NCBI RefSeq assembly: GCF_963676275.1
Contig: NZ_OY781091.1
Location: forward strand, 3,698,775-3,762,774
Origin: an uncultured Cohaesibacter sp.
Lineage (GTDB): Bacteria; Pseudomonadota; Alphaproteobacteria; Rhizobiales; Cohaesibacteraceae
Length of the DNA stretch: 64,000 nucleotides
Direction of reading: 5' to 3'
A program made the translations under genes and the position numbers. The notes below the pieces were generated by a model. The model worked only from the letters and a program-made list of their open reading frames with translations, had not been told where the DNA came from and did not search any database. Positions 52,920 through 60,787 of the stretch are shown in pieces. The stretch's first letter is position 1, and the number at the start of each line of letters is the position of its first letter.

Positions 52920-53828
52920 ATGTTTAGACTGGCGCATATATCAGACCCCCATCTTGGCCCTCTGCCGGAAGCAACAGCCTGGCAATTGGCAAACAAGCGG
53001 ATTTTCGGCTACGTCAACTGGCGTCGAAATCGCAAGGGCGTTCTGACGACCGATACCCTCGACAATCTGATCAAGGATCTGCAACAGCAAAAGCCAGATC
53101 ATCTGGCAGTAACCGGCGATCTGGTCAATCTGGCATTGCCCGCCGAAATTGCCAACGCCCGTCGCTGGCTGACGACACTCGGAGCCCCGGAAGATGTTTC
53201 CGTGATCCCGGGCAACCATGATGCCTATGTCCCCAATGCCCGCATGAAAGCCGAAGAAGCATGGCGCCCCTTCATGAGTGGCGACGTCGCCCATTCCGGC
53301 CCGCTCACATTTCCCTATCTTCGGGTCCGGGGCAATGTGGCCATCATTGGCGTCAATTCCGCGCGCGCCACCCTGCCCCTGATGGCCACAGGCTTTTTCC
53401 GCCGCACACAGGCCAGAGCCCTTGCAAAACTGCTGGATGAATGCAGGGAAAAGGGGCTGTTTCGCGTCGTCATGATTCACCATCCGCCGCTGCGCAGATC
53501 CACCCATTGGCACAAGAGGCTGATTGGCGGAGCACGCTTTCGCAAAACCCTCTCACGCCATGGCGCTGAACTGGTTCTGCACGGTCACACCCATCTCTTG
53601 ACCAAGAAAACCGCCGCAGGCCCTGATGGACCGATCCCGGTTATCTGCGTTCCCAGCGCCTCGCAAGGGCTGGGCAACAGCCACAAGCCCCCCGCCCGCT
53701 TCAATCTGTTTGAAATTGACGGTGAGGCCGGCAACTGGACGTGCCGGCTGATCGAACGGGGCTATTCTTCTGAGGACAAGGTCATCAGCGAACTGGGCAA
53801 CCAGATGCTGACGATCCCGAACGCCTAG
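52920..53828 (+). CDS. Metallophosphoesterase (calcineurin-like, YkuE/CpdA type)
   Basis: This 302-residue two-metal phosphoesterase shows all five family motifs: ISDPHLG near residue 7, VTGDLVN near 63, PGNHDAY near 96, HHPPLR near 186 and HGHTH near 221. Class III cyclic-nucleotide phosphodiesterases (CpdA) and related DNA or lipid-phosphate phosphatases share this layout; the substrate is not fixed. The ATG at 52920 lacks a clear ribosome site. It converges with the gene for a membrane-anchored protein. Confidence 0.9.
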   Translation: MFRLAHISDPHLGPLPEATAWQLANKRIFGYVNWRRNRKGVLTTDTLDNLIKDLQQQKPDHLAVTGDLVNLALPAEIANARRWLTTLGAPEDVSVIPGNHDAYVPNARMKAEEAWRPFMSGDVAHSGPLTFPYLRVRGNVAIIGVNSARATLPLMATGFFRRTQARALAKLLDECREKGLFRVVMIHHPPLRRSTHWHKRLIGGARFRKTLSRHGAELVLHGHTHLLTKKTAAGPDGPIPVICVPSASQGLGNSHKPPARFNLFEIDGEAGNWTCRLIERGYSSEDKVISELGNQMLTIPNA

Positions 53829-53906
53829 ACCAGCGAGCCTCGAGAAACCTCAAGCCTTTGTAGTATCGCGGATTTTTCCGGCAAATAGACGGGCTCTGCC
53901 CGCCCC

Positions 53907-54479
53907 TCAAAAGTGGGTCGGCAGGAACCAGGCATAGAGTACCAGCCCGATCGCTCCGGCCAGAATACCGCAAAGGAACCACCAGATCGCGTTGGAGCCA
54001 CCTTTGGTGCGCTTGCCAGAAGCGGCGCGTTCCGGATTGATTGCCCTGTCCGCCATCTTGCTGAGCAGATAGTCGGACTCGATGGCCTTTTCGCGCTCAA
54101 TGATCCGCTCGGCCAGATAATGCGTGACGGCATCGGCAACGTCATCAACATCCTGACTTTCTGCCAGCACGACCCGACCAAGGCGGGTATCCTTCAGGAA
54201 GCGATAGGTACGCTTGTCACGGGCCATTTCCACAAAGCTGGTAATGTCGATCCAGAAACGCGGCTTGCGACCGGCTACGATCTGGAAAGTCAGCATTTCC
54301 ATATCTTCAGGCAGCTCCTTGGCGACATCTTCCAGAGCCTCATGGAGGATTTCCAGCCGCGCCCGCTCGGTATCACCAAGCTCGACGACAACGCTGCTCT
54401 GCTCCACATCCGCAATCCGGACTTCACGAATGGCACGGTCGAGGCTGCGCTTCTTTTCTTTATGTTCTTGCTCTTCCAT
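53907..54479 (-). CDS. Conserved hypothetical protein with C-terminal membrane anchor
   Basis: This 190-residue protein has a hydrophilic, charged body (about 1-158) and a single C-terminal membrane helix (IWWFLCGILAGAIGLVLYAW, about 165-184) ending in a short PTHF tail. A region with PRFWIDITSFVEMARDKRTY and LGRVVLAESQDVDDVADAVT looks folded. The frame is open to 54536, but the ATG at 54479 gives the most natural N-terminus. I do not recognise the family. The tail-anchor topology suggests a cytoplasmic protein tethered to the inner membrane. Confidence 0.7.
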   Translation of the reverse strand: MEEQEHKEKKRSLDRAIREVRIADVEQSSVVVELGDTERARLEILHEALEDVAKELPEDMEMLTFQIVAGRKPRFWIDITSFVEMARDKRTYRFLKDTRLGRVVLAESQDVDDVADAVTHYLAERIIEREKAIESDYLLSKMADRAINPERAASGKRTKGGSNAIWWFLCGILAGAIGLVLYAWFLPTHF

Positions 54480-54742
54480 GTCCGAATCCGTCCGTCTTCC
54501 TGAAATCAAAACCGCCTGAACCGGCGCATGTCCCACAACAAAATCTATTGAAACTCATGAGGCGAATCAAAAGCATAAACTTCCTGCACGCCGCACAAGC
54601 AGACCCTAATCGAAGGCAGCTGTCATCCTTCGAAATTGCGCTATCAATATATGCCCTCGCGTATCGTTAAGCAATTATTAAGAGATAACTTAAGCAATTC
54701 ATGGTTAAGGCAACCATTTTTTAACCATTGCAAAAATGCGAT

Positions 54743-55513
54743 CTATCGCGCCGAACGAATGCACTGACGGATCAGAGCCAGCACATCGCGGCTGGCTTCC
54801 AGATGCACCATATGGCCAGCCTTCTCGAAAACATGGACAGCCACCATCGCGGGCAAACCTTCGCATTGCCGCACCGGAACCACATGATCCTGCCGCCCCC
54901 ATATCACCTTGATCGGCACGGACAGGGAGGCGAGCTCTTCAACCGGCAGCTTTTTCTGCTGCTTGCCGTCAACAATAGCCTCAACCGTCTGCATCAGGCT
55001 TTCATGCACCCTCGGATCAGAGCGTTGCCGGGCCGCATGCTGAACCATTGCCCGAGGCATTCGGAAATCCGCCCCGAAAAACTGTGACAACACCAGCTGC
55101 AACCCGGCCTCATCCTGCAGCTCAGCATATTGCCGGAGCAGATCGGCATTGACCTCAAGGCCGAACCCACCCGGCGCCACCAGCGTCAATGAAGCCACCA
55201 GATCGGGCCGCCGCAAGGCAATGATGGTCGCCGTCGCGCCCCCCATGGAATGCCCCACCAGATGACATTTGCTTTCGCCCAGCCGCTCAAGATCATCAAT
55301 CACCGCTTTTGCAGCCACCACAGCATTGCAGGTTTTCGGATAGTCAAGCGATCCACCATGTCCGGGCAGATCAAAGGCAATGGACCGCCAGGACGCAGAC
55401 AATCCGACTTGAAAATTCAGCCACCCCGTAACATCACCACCAAACCCGTGCAGAAACACAACAGGAGCCCCCTCTCCTCCCCCCATGGTTACATAATTCA
55501 GTTTGGTATGCAT
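54743..55513 (-). CDS. Alpha/beta-hydrolase fold protein
   Basis: This 256-residue hydrolase has the oxyanion motif VVFLHGFGGDVTGW (about 18-31), AFDLPGHGGS near 51, the nucleophile elbow GHSMGG near 90, an acid in VIWGRQDHVVPV, and the catalytic His in FEKAGHMVHLE. The class resembles the acetoin dehydrogenase E2-linked hydrolases and MhpC-type enzymes, but no dehydrogenase domain is present. Cytoplasmic, substrate unknown. The ATG at 55513 has GGAG 9 bases upstream; the frame extends to 55705 without further similarity. Confidence 0.87.
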   Translation of the reverse strand: MHTKLNYVTMGGGEGAPVVFLHGFGGDVTGWLNFQVGLSASWRSIAFDLPGHGGSLDYPKTCNAVVAAKAVIDDLERLGESKCHLVGHSMGGATATIIALRRPDLVASLTLVAPGGFGLEVNADLLRQYAELQDEAGLQLVLSQFFGADFRMPRAMVQHAARQRSDPRVHESLMQTVEAIVDGKQQKKLPVEELASLSVPIKVIWGRQDHVVPVRQCEGLPAMVAVHVFEKAGHMVHLEASRDVLALIRQCIRSAR

Positions 55514-55996
55514 TGTGATTACTCCGACAATTGAGAGCTGAAAAACAGAAAACGACGGCCCACAAACAGCAGCCACACCCGAATGATGCGGCATCTGCTT
55601 GAGCGTTGACAACATATTGGCATGACCACAACGGCCGCCATGCGCACGAGAACACAAGAAGGCGCAAGAAGGCGCAAATAAAAGCCAAAGGCCAACATCA
55701 CCCATCCCCTATACAGGTTTAACGGCTCTGAAAAGTCATCTTTCGGGCATACCGACCTGTAACAGGCTCCCCTATATCCCTTAAGAAAATACACCGGCGC
55801 GCTTGCGACGCACTGCATCACCTCCAAGCAAGAGCGTCCTTGAGTTTGGAACCAAAGGATTTCTCGCTCTCTCAGACCCGGTCTTTATTCACAACAGCAA
55901 TTTTTCTGTCCACTTGCCTCAAACCCAACTTGACAGAAAAACACACGGTGCCTATAAGCCTCACACACCGCACCCAAAAGGGTTTGCGAATGGTAT
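55514..55996. other. Intergenic region upstream of tRNA-Met
   Basis: This 483-base gap holds the promoter regions of the hydrolase gene and the tRNA. No coding frame is convincing, and no repeat or motif stands out. Confidence 0.4.
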
Positions 55997-56073
55997 GGCG
56001 GAGTAGCTCAGTTGGTTAGAGCAGCGGAATCATAATCCGCGTGTCGGGGGTTCAAGTCCCTCCTCCGCTACCA
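55997..56073 (+). tRNA. tRNA-Met (CAT anticodon, elongator type)
   Basis: The 77-base sequence folds as a full cloverleaf: acceptor stem GGCGGAG with CTCCGCT (one G-U), D arm with GCTC/GAGC, anticodon stem GCGGA/TCCGC around the loop ATCATAA (anticodon CAT), T arm with TTCAAGT, and an encoded CCA. A CAT anticodon could also be the isoleucine tRNA that receives lysidine; the body matches the alphaproteobacterial elongator tRNA-Met better. It lies at the edge of the prophage region and its 3' end is a plausible integration site. Confidence 0.93.
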
Positions 56074-56390
56074 AAATTTCCCTAATATTTCAGAAAGTTC
56101 GATGCGAGGCACTCTACACGTTTGTGCATGTGTGGCGCGCCTTTTCACTCTGCACAAGTCGACACTTTTCTTTGCACAGGTCGCCTATTCAATCGTCCCA
56201 CTCATCTCGCGCTTTAGCCACTGTTTTTCATGGTCAGTTTGATGGCTTGATTTGACCCTGTTTTTCTATCCCAAAAAGCGACTGTGTCTGCAGGCAAGAA
56301 TGGGCTGCACTATCCTCGAATTCACGCTCTGCGGACATTTGCTTCCTCTGCATCTTCCTTCGATTTCCATTGCGACATAAGATGTGAGTA
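56074..56390. other. Region between tRNA-Met and the GFA-family gene
   Basis: This 317-base, AT-rich stretch follows the tRNA 3' end. If the prophage is integrated at the tRNA, the attachment core would lie here or at the tRNA end; no second copy is visible in the window. No gene is supported. Confidence 0.35.
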
Positions 56391-56825
56391 TTAACTGGGA
56401 AGTTCGTCGATCTTCTCCAGCGAAGCAAGTTCGTTGTCCCAATTTGCGCGCATCGAAAAGCAAATATGCGCGTTTGGTCGCAAGCTGACTGGGGAGTCAA
56501 GTGATCCTGCGGGTACTACGAGTATATCACCGTTGCTTTGATAGAACGGCAATGCAGAGCCGCATATAGTGCAGAAACACTTCGTGTGCCGTGTTCCTGG
56601 AAGCTTAAATACTTTGACATTTTCCTCACCGAACAGCCAAGTGATCGATGAAGAGGAAGAAAACAAGTTTGCCGAATGTGCAGAGCCGCTATCCTTTCGG
56701 CATCGTGAGCAGTGACAAAGAAAAAAGCTCTCGAAGTCGCCCGAGATATGAAACTTCACAGCGCCACATAGGCACCCACCCCTCGTGTGTTGTTCCAAAA
56801 TTAGCCTCCCACAACAATCAACCAT
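56391..56825 (-). CDS. GFA (glutathione-dependent formaldehyde-activating enzyme/CENP-V) family protein
   Basis: This is a 144-residue zinc-binding protein of the GFA family. The zinc ligands are visible as GGCLCGAVKF (CxC, about 17-26), CHCSRC (CxxC, about 37-42) and CTICGS (CxxC, about 85-90). Members bind glutathione or related thiols; few have a proven reaction. The gene is less GC-rich than the chromosome and lies between the tRNA and phage genes, so it may be cargo of the mobile element. The start is uncertain (ATG at 56825, or a downstream TTG). Confidence 0.8.
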   Translation of the reverse strand: MVDCCGRLILEQHTRGGCLCGAVKFHISGDFESFFLCHCSRCRKDSGSAHSANLFSSSSSITWLFGEENVKVFKLPGTRHTKCFCTICGSALPFYQSNGDILVVPAGSLDSPVSLRPNAHICFSMRANWDNELASLEKIDELPS

Positions 56826-56916
56826 TCATTCTCAGGCCCAATACAATTAGATCGGAAGTATGTATCGTTAAACAATAGTAAGGTCAATTTTGGGCTCCAA
56901 GCGGGCATTACCCGAT

Positions 56917-57147
56917 TTACGCCCCGTCGGATGCTACCAGATGAATGGTCCTGAAGGCGTTGAACAGGTCTTGCGCTTTTCCGAGTGATTGCTCGGTGAT
57001 ATACATGCCACCGGCAGCGGTATTCAGCTCTCCGTCGGTCACATAGTCTATCGCCAGATCGACCTCTTCGTAAGCCTTCTCGATTTCTTTTTTCATGGTC
57101 TCCAGCAGGGCCTTCATGGCGGCTTGTGCGGTTTGCTTTTCCATCAT
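56917..57147 (-). CDS. Small hypothetical phage-region protein
   Basis: This 76-residue, mostly helical protein starts with a double ATG (MMEKQTAQAAMKALLET) and has AAAGGAG 5 bases upstream. The central part (EKAYEEVDLAIDYVT) may be a coiled coil, and the end has KAQDLFNAFRTI. The frame is open to 57189 but the ribosome site decides the start. No family recognised. It lies downstream of the methylase gene on the same strand and is probably prophage-encoded. Confidence 0.6.
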   Translation of the reverse strand: MMEKQTAQAAMKALLETMKKEIEKAYEEVDLAIDYVTDGELNTAAGGMYITEQSLGKAQDLFNAFRTIHLVASDGA

Positions 57148-57203
57148 TCTGCTCCTTTGTTTGGGTGCTACACATGTGGAGCAAACCAACCTGTTTGCCA
57201 GCT

Positions 57204-57243
57204 AATGCCATTGCTTTGTGAGTCCATTCTAAGCAATGGCATT
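57204..57243. repeat. Perfect 13-bp inverted repeat downstream of the methylase gene
   Basis: AATGCCATTGCTT (57204-57216) and AAGCAATGGCATT (57231-57243) are exact reverse complements around a 14-base loop, located just after the methylase stop on the minus strand. There is no T run, so it is a regulatory or mRNA-stabilising hairpin, or a weak terminator. Confidence 0.55.
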
Positions 57244-57252
57244 GCGAAGAGC

Positions 57253-58131
57253 CTAGTTCCCGATCACAAGCTCACATGCCTGCGTGGAGCCTTTGCTGTT
57301 GGCCGAGTAGCTAAGGCTCACCTCTTCGATATCGAAGCCCGAGAAGATTTCTCTTATCTCGGGAACATCATTGATTGAGAATAGGAAGCGGCCTTTGAGG
57401 CTGCGGAGCTGATCGGCCAACTGCAGGAAGTCTTCCGGGCCGAAGATGCCTTTGCCGTAATAGTCCTCGCATTGCCAATATGGCGGATCGAGATAGAACA
57501 GCGTGTCGGGCCGATCATAGCGCTTGATGCAGTCGGCATAGGGTAAACACTCAATGGTGACGCCAGAGAGGCGCTCATGGACATCTTCCAGCATAGGCAC
57601 CAGTTTTGTGAGGTCAAAGCGTGCAGGCCGAAGGGAAACGCCATAGGTGCTGCCGTGAACCTTGCCCGCAAAGGACGTGCGCTGGAGATAGAGAAACCGG
57701 GCAGCACGTTCCAGATCCGTCAGGGTGTTCGGATCAGTGGCTTTGAGTCGTTCAAACTCAGACCGGCTGGTGAGCTGGAACTTCAGAACTTCCAGAAACT
57801 GCGGATAGTGGCGCTGAAGAATGCGAAACAAGGTGATGACATCCCTCGAGATGTCATTGATTACTTCGCATTTCGGGCGCGATGCACGCCGGAAGAAGAT
57901 ACCGCCCATACCAACAAAGGGCTCCACATAGTTGGAATGAGCGATGGAGTTGATACGGCTGGCGATATGTTTGGCGAGTTTGATTTTACCACCGATATAG
58001 GGGGCAACAGGTTTAACAGGAGCGACAGCTTCAAACATTTTTGTTCTCACTATGTTCTTTTTGCAAGGAATCACCCATACTGGCTTTCTATCGATAGAAG
58101 CGGCGGGAGTGATGATTGTGTTTGCTGTCAT
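57253..58131 (-). CDS. DNA adenine methylase, D12 class (phage-type Dam)
   Basis: This 292-residue N6-adenine methyltransferase has the SAM motif FVGMGGIFFRR (about 72-82), the catalytic DPPYW (about 216-220) and a target-recognition region between. The spacing (FxGxG before DPPY) puts it in the alpha/D12 group with Dam. It methylates an A in a short recognition site, likely protecting phage DNA. The start is uncertain: ATG 58131 adds about 31 residues ahead of MFEAVAPVKPVAPYIGGK, which alone (ATG 58038) resembles the family start. It lies on the minus strand, downstream of the tail genes. Confidence 0.88.
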   Translation of the reverse strand: MTANTIITPAASIDRKPVWVIPCKKNIVRTKMFEAVAPVKPVAPYIGGKIKLAKHIASRINSIAHSNYVEPFVGMGGIFFRRASRPKCEVINDISRDVITLFRILQRHYPQFLEVLKFQLTSRSEFERLKATDPNTLTDLERAARFLYLQRTSFAGKVHGSTYGVSLRPARFDLTKLVPMLEDVHERLSGVTIECLPYADCIKRYDRPDTLFYLDPPYWQCEDYYGKGIFGPEDFLQLADQLRSLKGRFLFSINDVPEIREIFSGFDIEEVSLSYSANSKGSTQACELVIGN

Positions 58132-58212
58132 CGACCGGGTTAGGACGCCAATCTTTGGCCCGGTATTGTGAGCGGTAAGATGCTCGCAATCTCCCGCCTC
58201 TTAAGGGAAGGA

Positions 58213-58244
58213 GATAGTCCGACTATCGAAAAAGGAGGATAGTC
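58213..58244. repeat. Three copies of a GATAGTC heptamer in alternating orientation
   Basis: GATAGTC occurs at 58213-58219 and 58238-58244, with the inverted copy GACTATC at 58221-58227. The last two can form a hairpin with a ten-base loop. The block lies between the methylase start and the tail-fibre-region stop, in non-coding sequence, and might be a regulatory or recombination site. Confidence 0.4.
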
Positions 58245-58256
58245 GAACTCTATGAC

Positions 58257-58658
58257 TCAGTAATCAGCGGCCAGCACGATCACCGTAGCCGGGCACTCAG
58301 GCCAGGCGGCATCAAGCGAATAGTCGGCCCCGGCATCTGCCGCCAGCGTCTGCACCGCAGCGCGCATATCGGCGATCCAGGTCAGCAACTCAGCAGCAAC
58401 AACCAACAAATTGGCTTCTTCGTCAGAGCGCGAAGAGGAGGTCTTGGCGCTTGCCAGCGCCGCCGCCATTGAAATGTTGGCCTGAGCTTCAGCAGAGACC
58501 TCGGCATAGATGCGGCACTGGCATCCTGCCTTGATCGCTTTCACACGGTCGGACTCATTGGCCGCATCAATCGCGGACTGAGGGACGCCACATGCAAGCA
58601 AATAGGCAGCATCGCCGCAATAACGTTTATTGCCATAAGAGAGTGTAATATTATCCAT
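58257..58658 (-). CDS. Phage tail-region protein, possible fibre assembly or accessory protein
   Basis: This 133-residue protein follows the tail-spike-like gene by 12 bases. It is Ala-rich and largely helical, with CGVPQSAIDAANESDRVKA near the start and AELLTWIADMRAAVQTLA near the end. A gene in this place in P2-like phages commonly encodes a fibre assembly chaperone; I find no conserved motif to confirm that. It is the last structural-region gene before the methylase. Confidence 0.55.
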   Translation of the reverse strand: MDNITLSYGNKRYCGDAAYLLACGVPQSAIDAANESDRVKAIKAGCQCRIYAEVSAEAQANISMAAALASAKTSSSRSDEEANLLVVAAELLTWIADMRAAVQTLAADAGADYSLDAAWPECPATVIVLAADY

Positions 58659-58670
58659 AGCTTTAGGCTC

Positions 58671-59414
58671 CTAAAGTGAGATCAGGTTGGAGCGGAAACG
58701 GGCATCATCATTTGGATCAGATCCGGCAGTTACGTCCTGCATGATACACCCGGCAGCATTGGATCCGAGCGTGAAGTCGCTCACAAAGAAAGAGATCGGA
58801 GCCGGGCGGTAACAGCCGAGAAAATCGACCCCGGAGCCAGATTCGGCAATCGAGATTTCGCCAGTGCGAAAAATATATTCAATCCCACCCAAACCATGGA
58901 ATATCGTTTTAACCGTAAAGCCCGTCAAATCGTCGCCAGAAAGGGCGAAACTCGCACGAGTCGATTGCACCGAGAAAAGGCCGGAAGCCTGCACCCCAGG
59001 AACAACCTGACCACCGGAGGTATCGGGTGAGTTGATCGCTTCGCCGCTGACAGTGATCAGGATGTCTTTTCCCGTTATCGAATCCGGCACGCGGCCATAG
59101 AGTCTCAGGTTGGTAATTGCCCCATAGTGGCGGCGCTCAAGAGCCACATTGCCACCAATAAAGATGGCGGCAGAATAGACATCGACCGCTTGCGCTAGAG
59201 CCGCGTCCAGCGTCAGAAACGCGTTGGACCAGCTGGAGCCATCATTATCGTCATCCCCGTCTGTCGGATCGACGTAAAAGGCTGTTGCTGTGCCGGTCAG
59301 CTTTTCGAGCGCTTCAGAGACTTTGGTCTCAATTTCGGCTTCCGCCGTTTCGAGCGCTTCAGCGACAGTCGTCACTCGCTCGATGAGGGTAGTCTGTTGT
59401 TCGGTAAAAGACAT
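58671..59414 (-). CDS. Tail-fibre or spike-like protein with parallel-beta features
   Basis: This 247-residue protein has an N-terminal coiled coil (about 1-42, Glu/Ala-rich: EALETAEAEIETKVSEALEK) then a beta-rich body with YVDPTDGDDDNDGSSWSNAF (about 48-67), a motif common at the start of pectate-lyase-like parallel beta-helix domains of phage spikes. It probably forms the distal receptor-binding part. Its gene starts directly after the tail-collar gene (stop and start adjacent), suggesting that an original long fibre gene is split here. Confidence 0.65.
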   Translation of the reverse strand: MSFTEQQTTLIERVTTVAEALETAEAEIETKVSEALEKLTGTATAFYVDPTDGDDDNDGSSWSNAFLTLDAALAQAVDVYSAAIFIGGNVALERRHYGAITNLRLYGRVPDSITGKDILITVSGEAINSPDTSGGQVVPGVQASGLFSVQSTRASFALSGDDLTGFTVKTIFHGLGGIEYIFRTGEISIAESGSGVDFLGCYRPAPISFFVSDFTLGSNAAGCIMQDVTAGSDPNDDARFRSNLISL

Positions 59415-60032
59415 TTATGCCTCCAGTGCATCGATGCGGGATCGATTGTTAACAGCCAAAATTTCGAGGGCATCAAAGCGCTTTTGCATCTCGCGCAGAG
59501 ACGCGACCTGCGTCTGGATCTCGGCCAGATCAGAACTAAGCACCCGCTGCATTGTCGTCAGCGTCATGATTGAGATGCCGATATTGGCAAACTCGGTGCC
59601 GAAAAAGAGATTGAGATCCACATCGCCGGAAAAGCTGAGCACATCCGTGGGCAATTGACTGATCGCCAGATAACAGGCCAGCACGATCGGCACCCCGACC
59701 ATATAGGCGGCCAGTGGCGTGTCCGGATTAGACCAAACCGCCAGCAAGGTGCCATCCTCGAGGATCAGCCCGACCTCGGCCACAGTAAAGCCGGTGTCCG
59801 TATCCAGCAATGCCGAAACCTCAATGTTGTAATCATCAACATAGCGACCTGCTGCAACCGGGATGCGAGCCTGTTCACTTTTCAGCGCGGTCTCGGAACC
59901 GCTGGGCGTATATTGGCTTGAGCCAAGCGCGATATGGGTGATTTGCGCGGTCAGCCCATCGTTGGACGCATTGAACACCGCTCTGAGCCCGGCCATCGTC
60001 AAAGTCGGGCTGATGGCACTCATGGTTGTCAT
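59415..60032 (-). CDS. Phage tail-collar/fibre N-terminal protein (P2 gpH N-domain type)
   Basis: This 205-residue protein matches the N-terminal, baseplate-attaching part of P2-type tail fibre protein H: LTMAGLRAVFNASNDGL and ITHIALGSSQYTPSGSETAL near the start (about 11-50), GFTVAEVGLILEDGTLLAVWS (partly quoted, about 82-100). P2 gpH is about 670 residues, so this is only the base of the fibre. A C-terminal coiled coil (about 160-205) may join it to the next protein. Overlaps gpI end by 4 bases. Confidence 0.78.
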   Translation of the reverse strand: MTTMSAISPTLTMAGLRAVFNASNDGLTAQITHIALGSSQYTPSGSETALKSEQARIPVAAGRYVDDYNIEVSALLDTDTGFTVAEVGLILEDGTLLAVWSNPDTPLAAYMVGVPIVLACYLAISQLPTDVLSFSGDVDLNLFFGTEFANIGISIMTLTTMQRVLSSDLAEIQTQVASLREMQKRFDALEILAVNNRSRIDALEA

Positions 60033-60787
60033 TGCAGCTCCCCTTCCATTTTCAAAAACATGATTGCCTGGCCTTTGACGGCCAGTCCGATATCAGAGCC
60101 CATGACAGGCAAATTTGTCTCGCCAGCGCGAGAGACGAAACCAAACGCCCTCGTCGCAGCGCCAAGCCCCACCGAGCTGCCCATCACGGGTAACTTTGTC
60201 TCACCTTCGGCGCGAGCCAGGCCAACCGCCTGCCCGGAAAGCCCGAGACCAAGCTCGGTCTCAAGGCCAACACCGAGCGCAAAGCTGCTCTCTTGGCTCC
60301 ATCGCTTCGTTGCATCGATCATTTTGAGGCTTGCCCGCTGAATCTTCTCATTCAGCAGCATGGCTTCGTCAGCATAAAGATGCTCATTCACATATACGGT
60401 GACTTGATGCGTATCATGGTGCCCGACGGGTTCCTGCTCGTACCACTGGGTAATGTGGGGCTGGATACCAAGCAGGCTTTGCCCAAGAATAACGCCGCCG
60501 TCAGTACCCTTGCGTTCATGGAGTTCCCAAGCACTGTCGATCAATCGGCGGGTCGCTTCTGGTGGTAATCCATCAGGGGGCAGGAACTCTTCCAGTGACC
60601 GATCATGAGCGGCAAGCGGCAGAGCTTCATCGGATGTCTCGTCACCAGTGCGCATCAGGAGAGAAGTAAAATCGAGACGGTCTGCCATCGCATTAAAGGC
60701 GCGAACGAAAGTGCGGGTTCGATCATCATTTATGCCTGGAGGAATGGCTTTGAGCGGAATACCACGCTTGGTGTTTTGATCAGTCAT
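60029..60787 (-). CDS. Phage tail protein I (P2 gpI family) with C-terminal repeats
   Basis: This 252-residue tail protein links baseplate J to the fibres. The N-terminal part (about 1-160) has the gpI pattern, with IDSAWELHERKGTDGGV (about 86-102). The last 80 residues are about three units of 27 residues, marked by GETKLPVMGS and GETNLPVMGS, each followed by a Gly-rich hydrophobic stretch; the first unit is degenerate. P2 gpI is about 176 residues, so the repeats are an addition. It overlaps the J gene by 8 bases. Confidence 0.85.
   Translation of the reverse strand: MTDQNTKRGIPLKAIPPGINDDRTRTFVRAFNAMADRLDFTSLLMRTGDETSDEALPLAAHDRSLEEFLPPDGLPPEATRRLIDSAWELHERKGTDGGVILGQSLLGIQPHITQWYEQEPVGHHDTHQVTVYVNEHLYADEAMLLNEKIQRASLKMIDATKRWSQESSFALGVGLETELGLGLSGQAVGLARAEGETKLPVMGSSVGLGAATRAFGFVSRAGETNLPVMGSDIGLAVKGQAIMFLKMEGELQ

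Noticed and set aside
58205-58225. AGGAGATAGTCC resembling the S element of group I introns
   Set aside because: No matching R element (GACTA with flanks), no P3/P7 partner and no interrupted gene were found; the pattern is explained by the heptamer repeats.
58238-58259. Plus-strand AAGGAGG followed by ATGACTCAGTAA as a mini-gene
   Set aside because: It would encode only three residues; the spacing is long and the sequence is better explained by the hairpin repeats.
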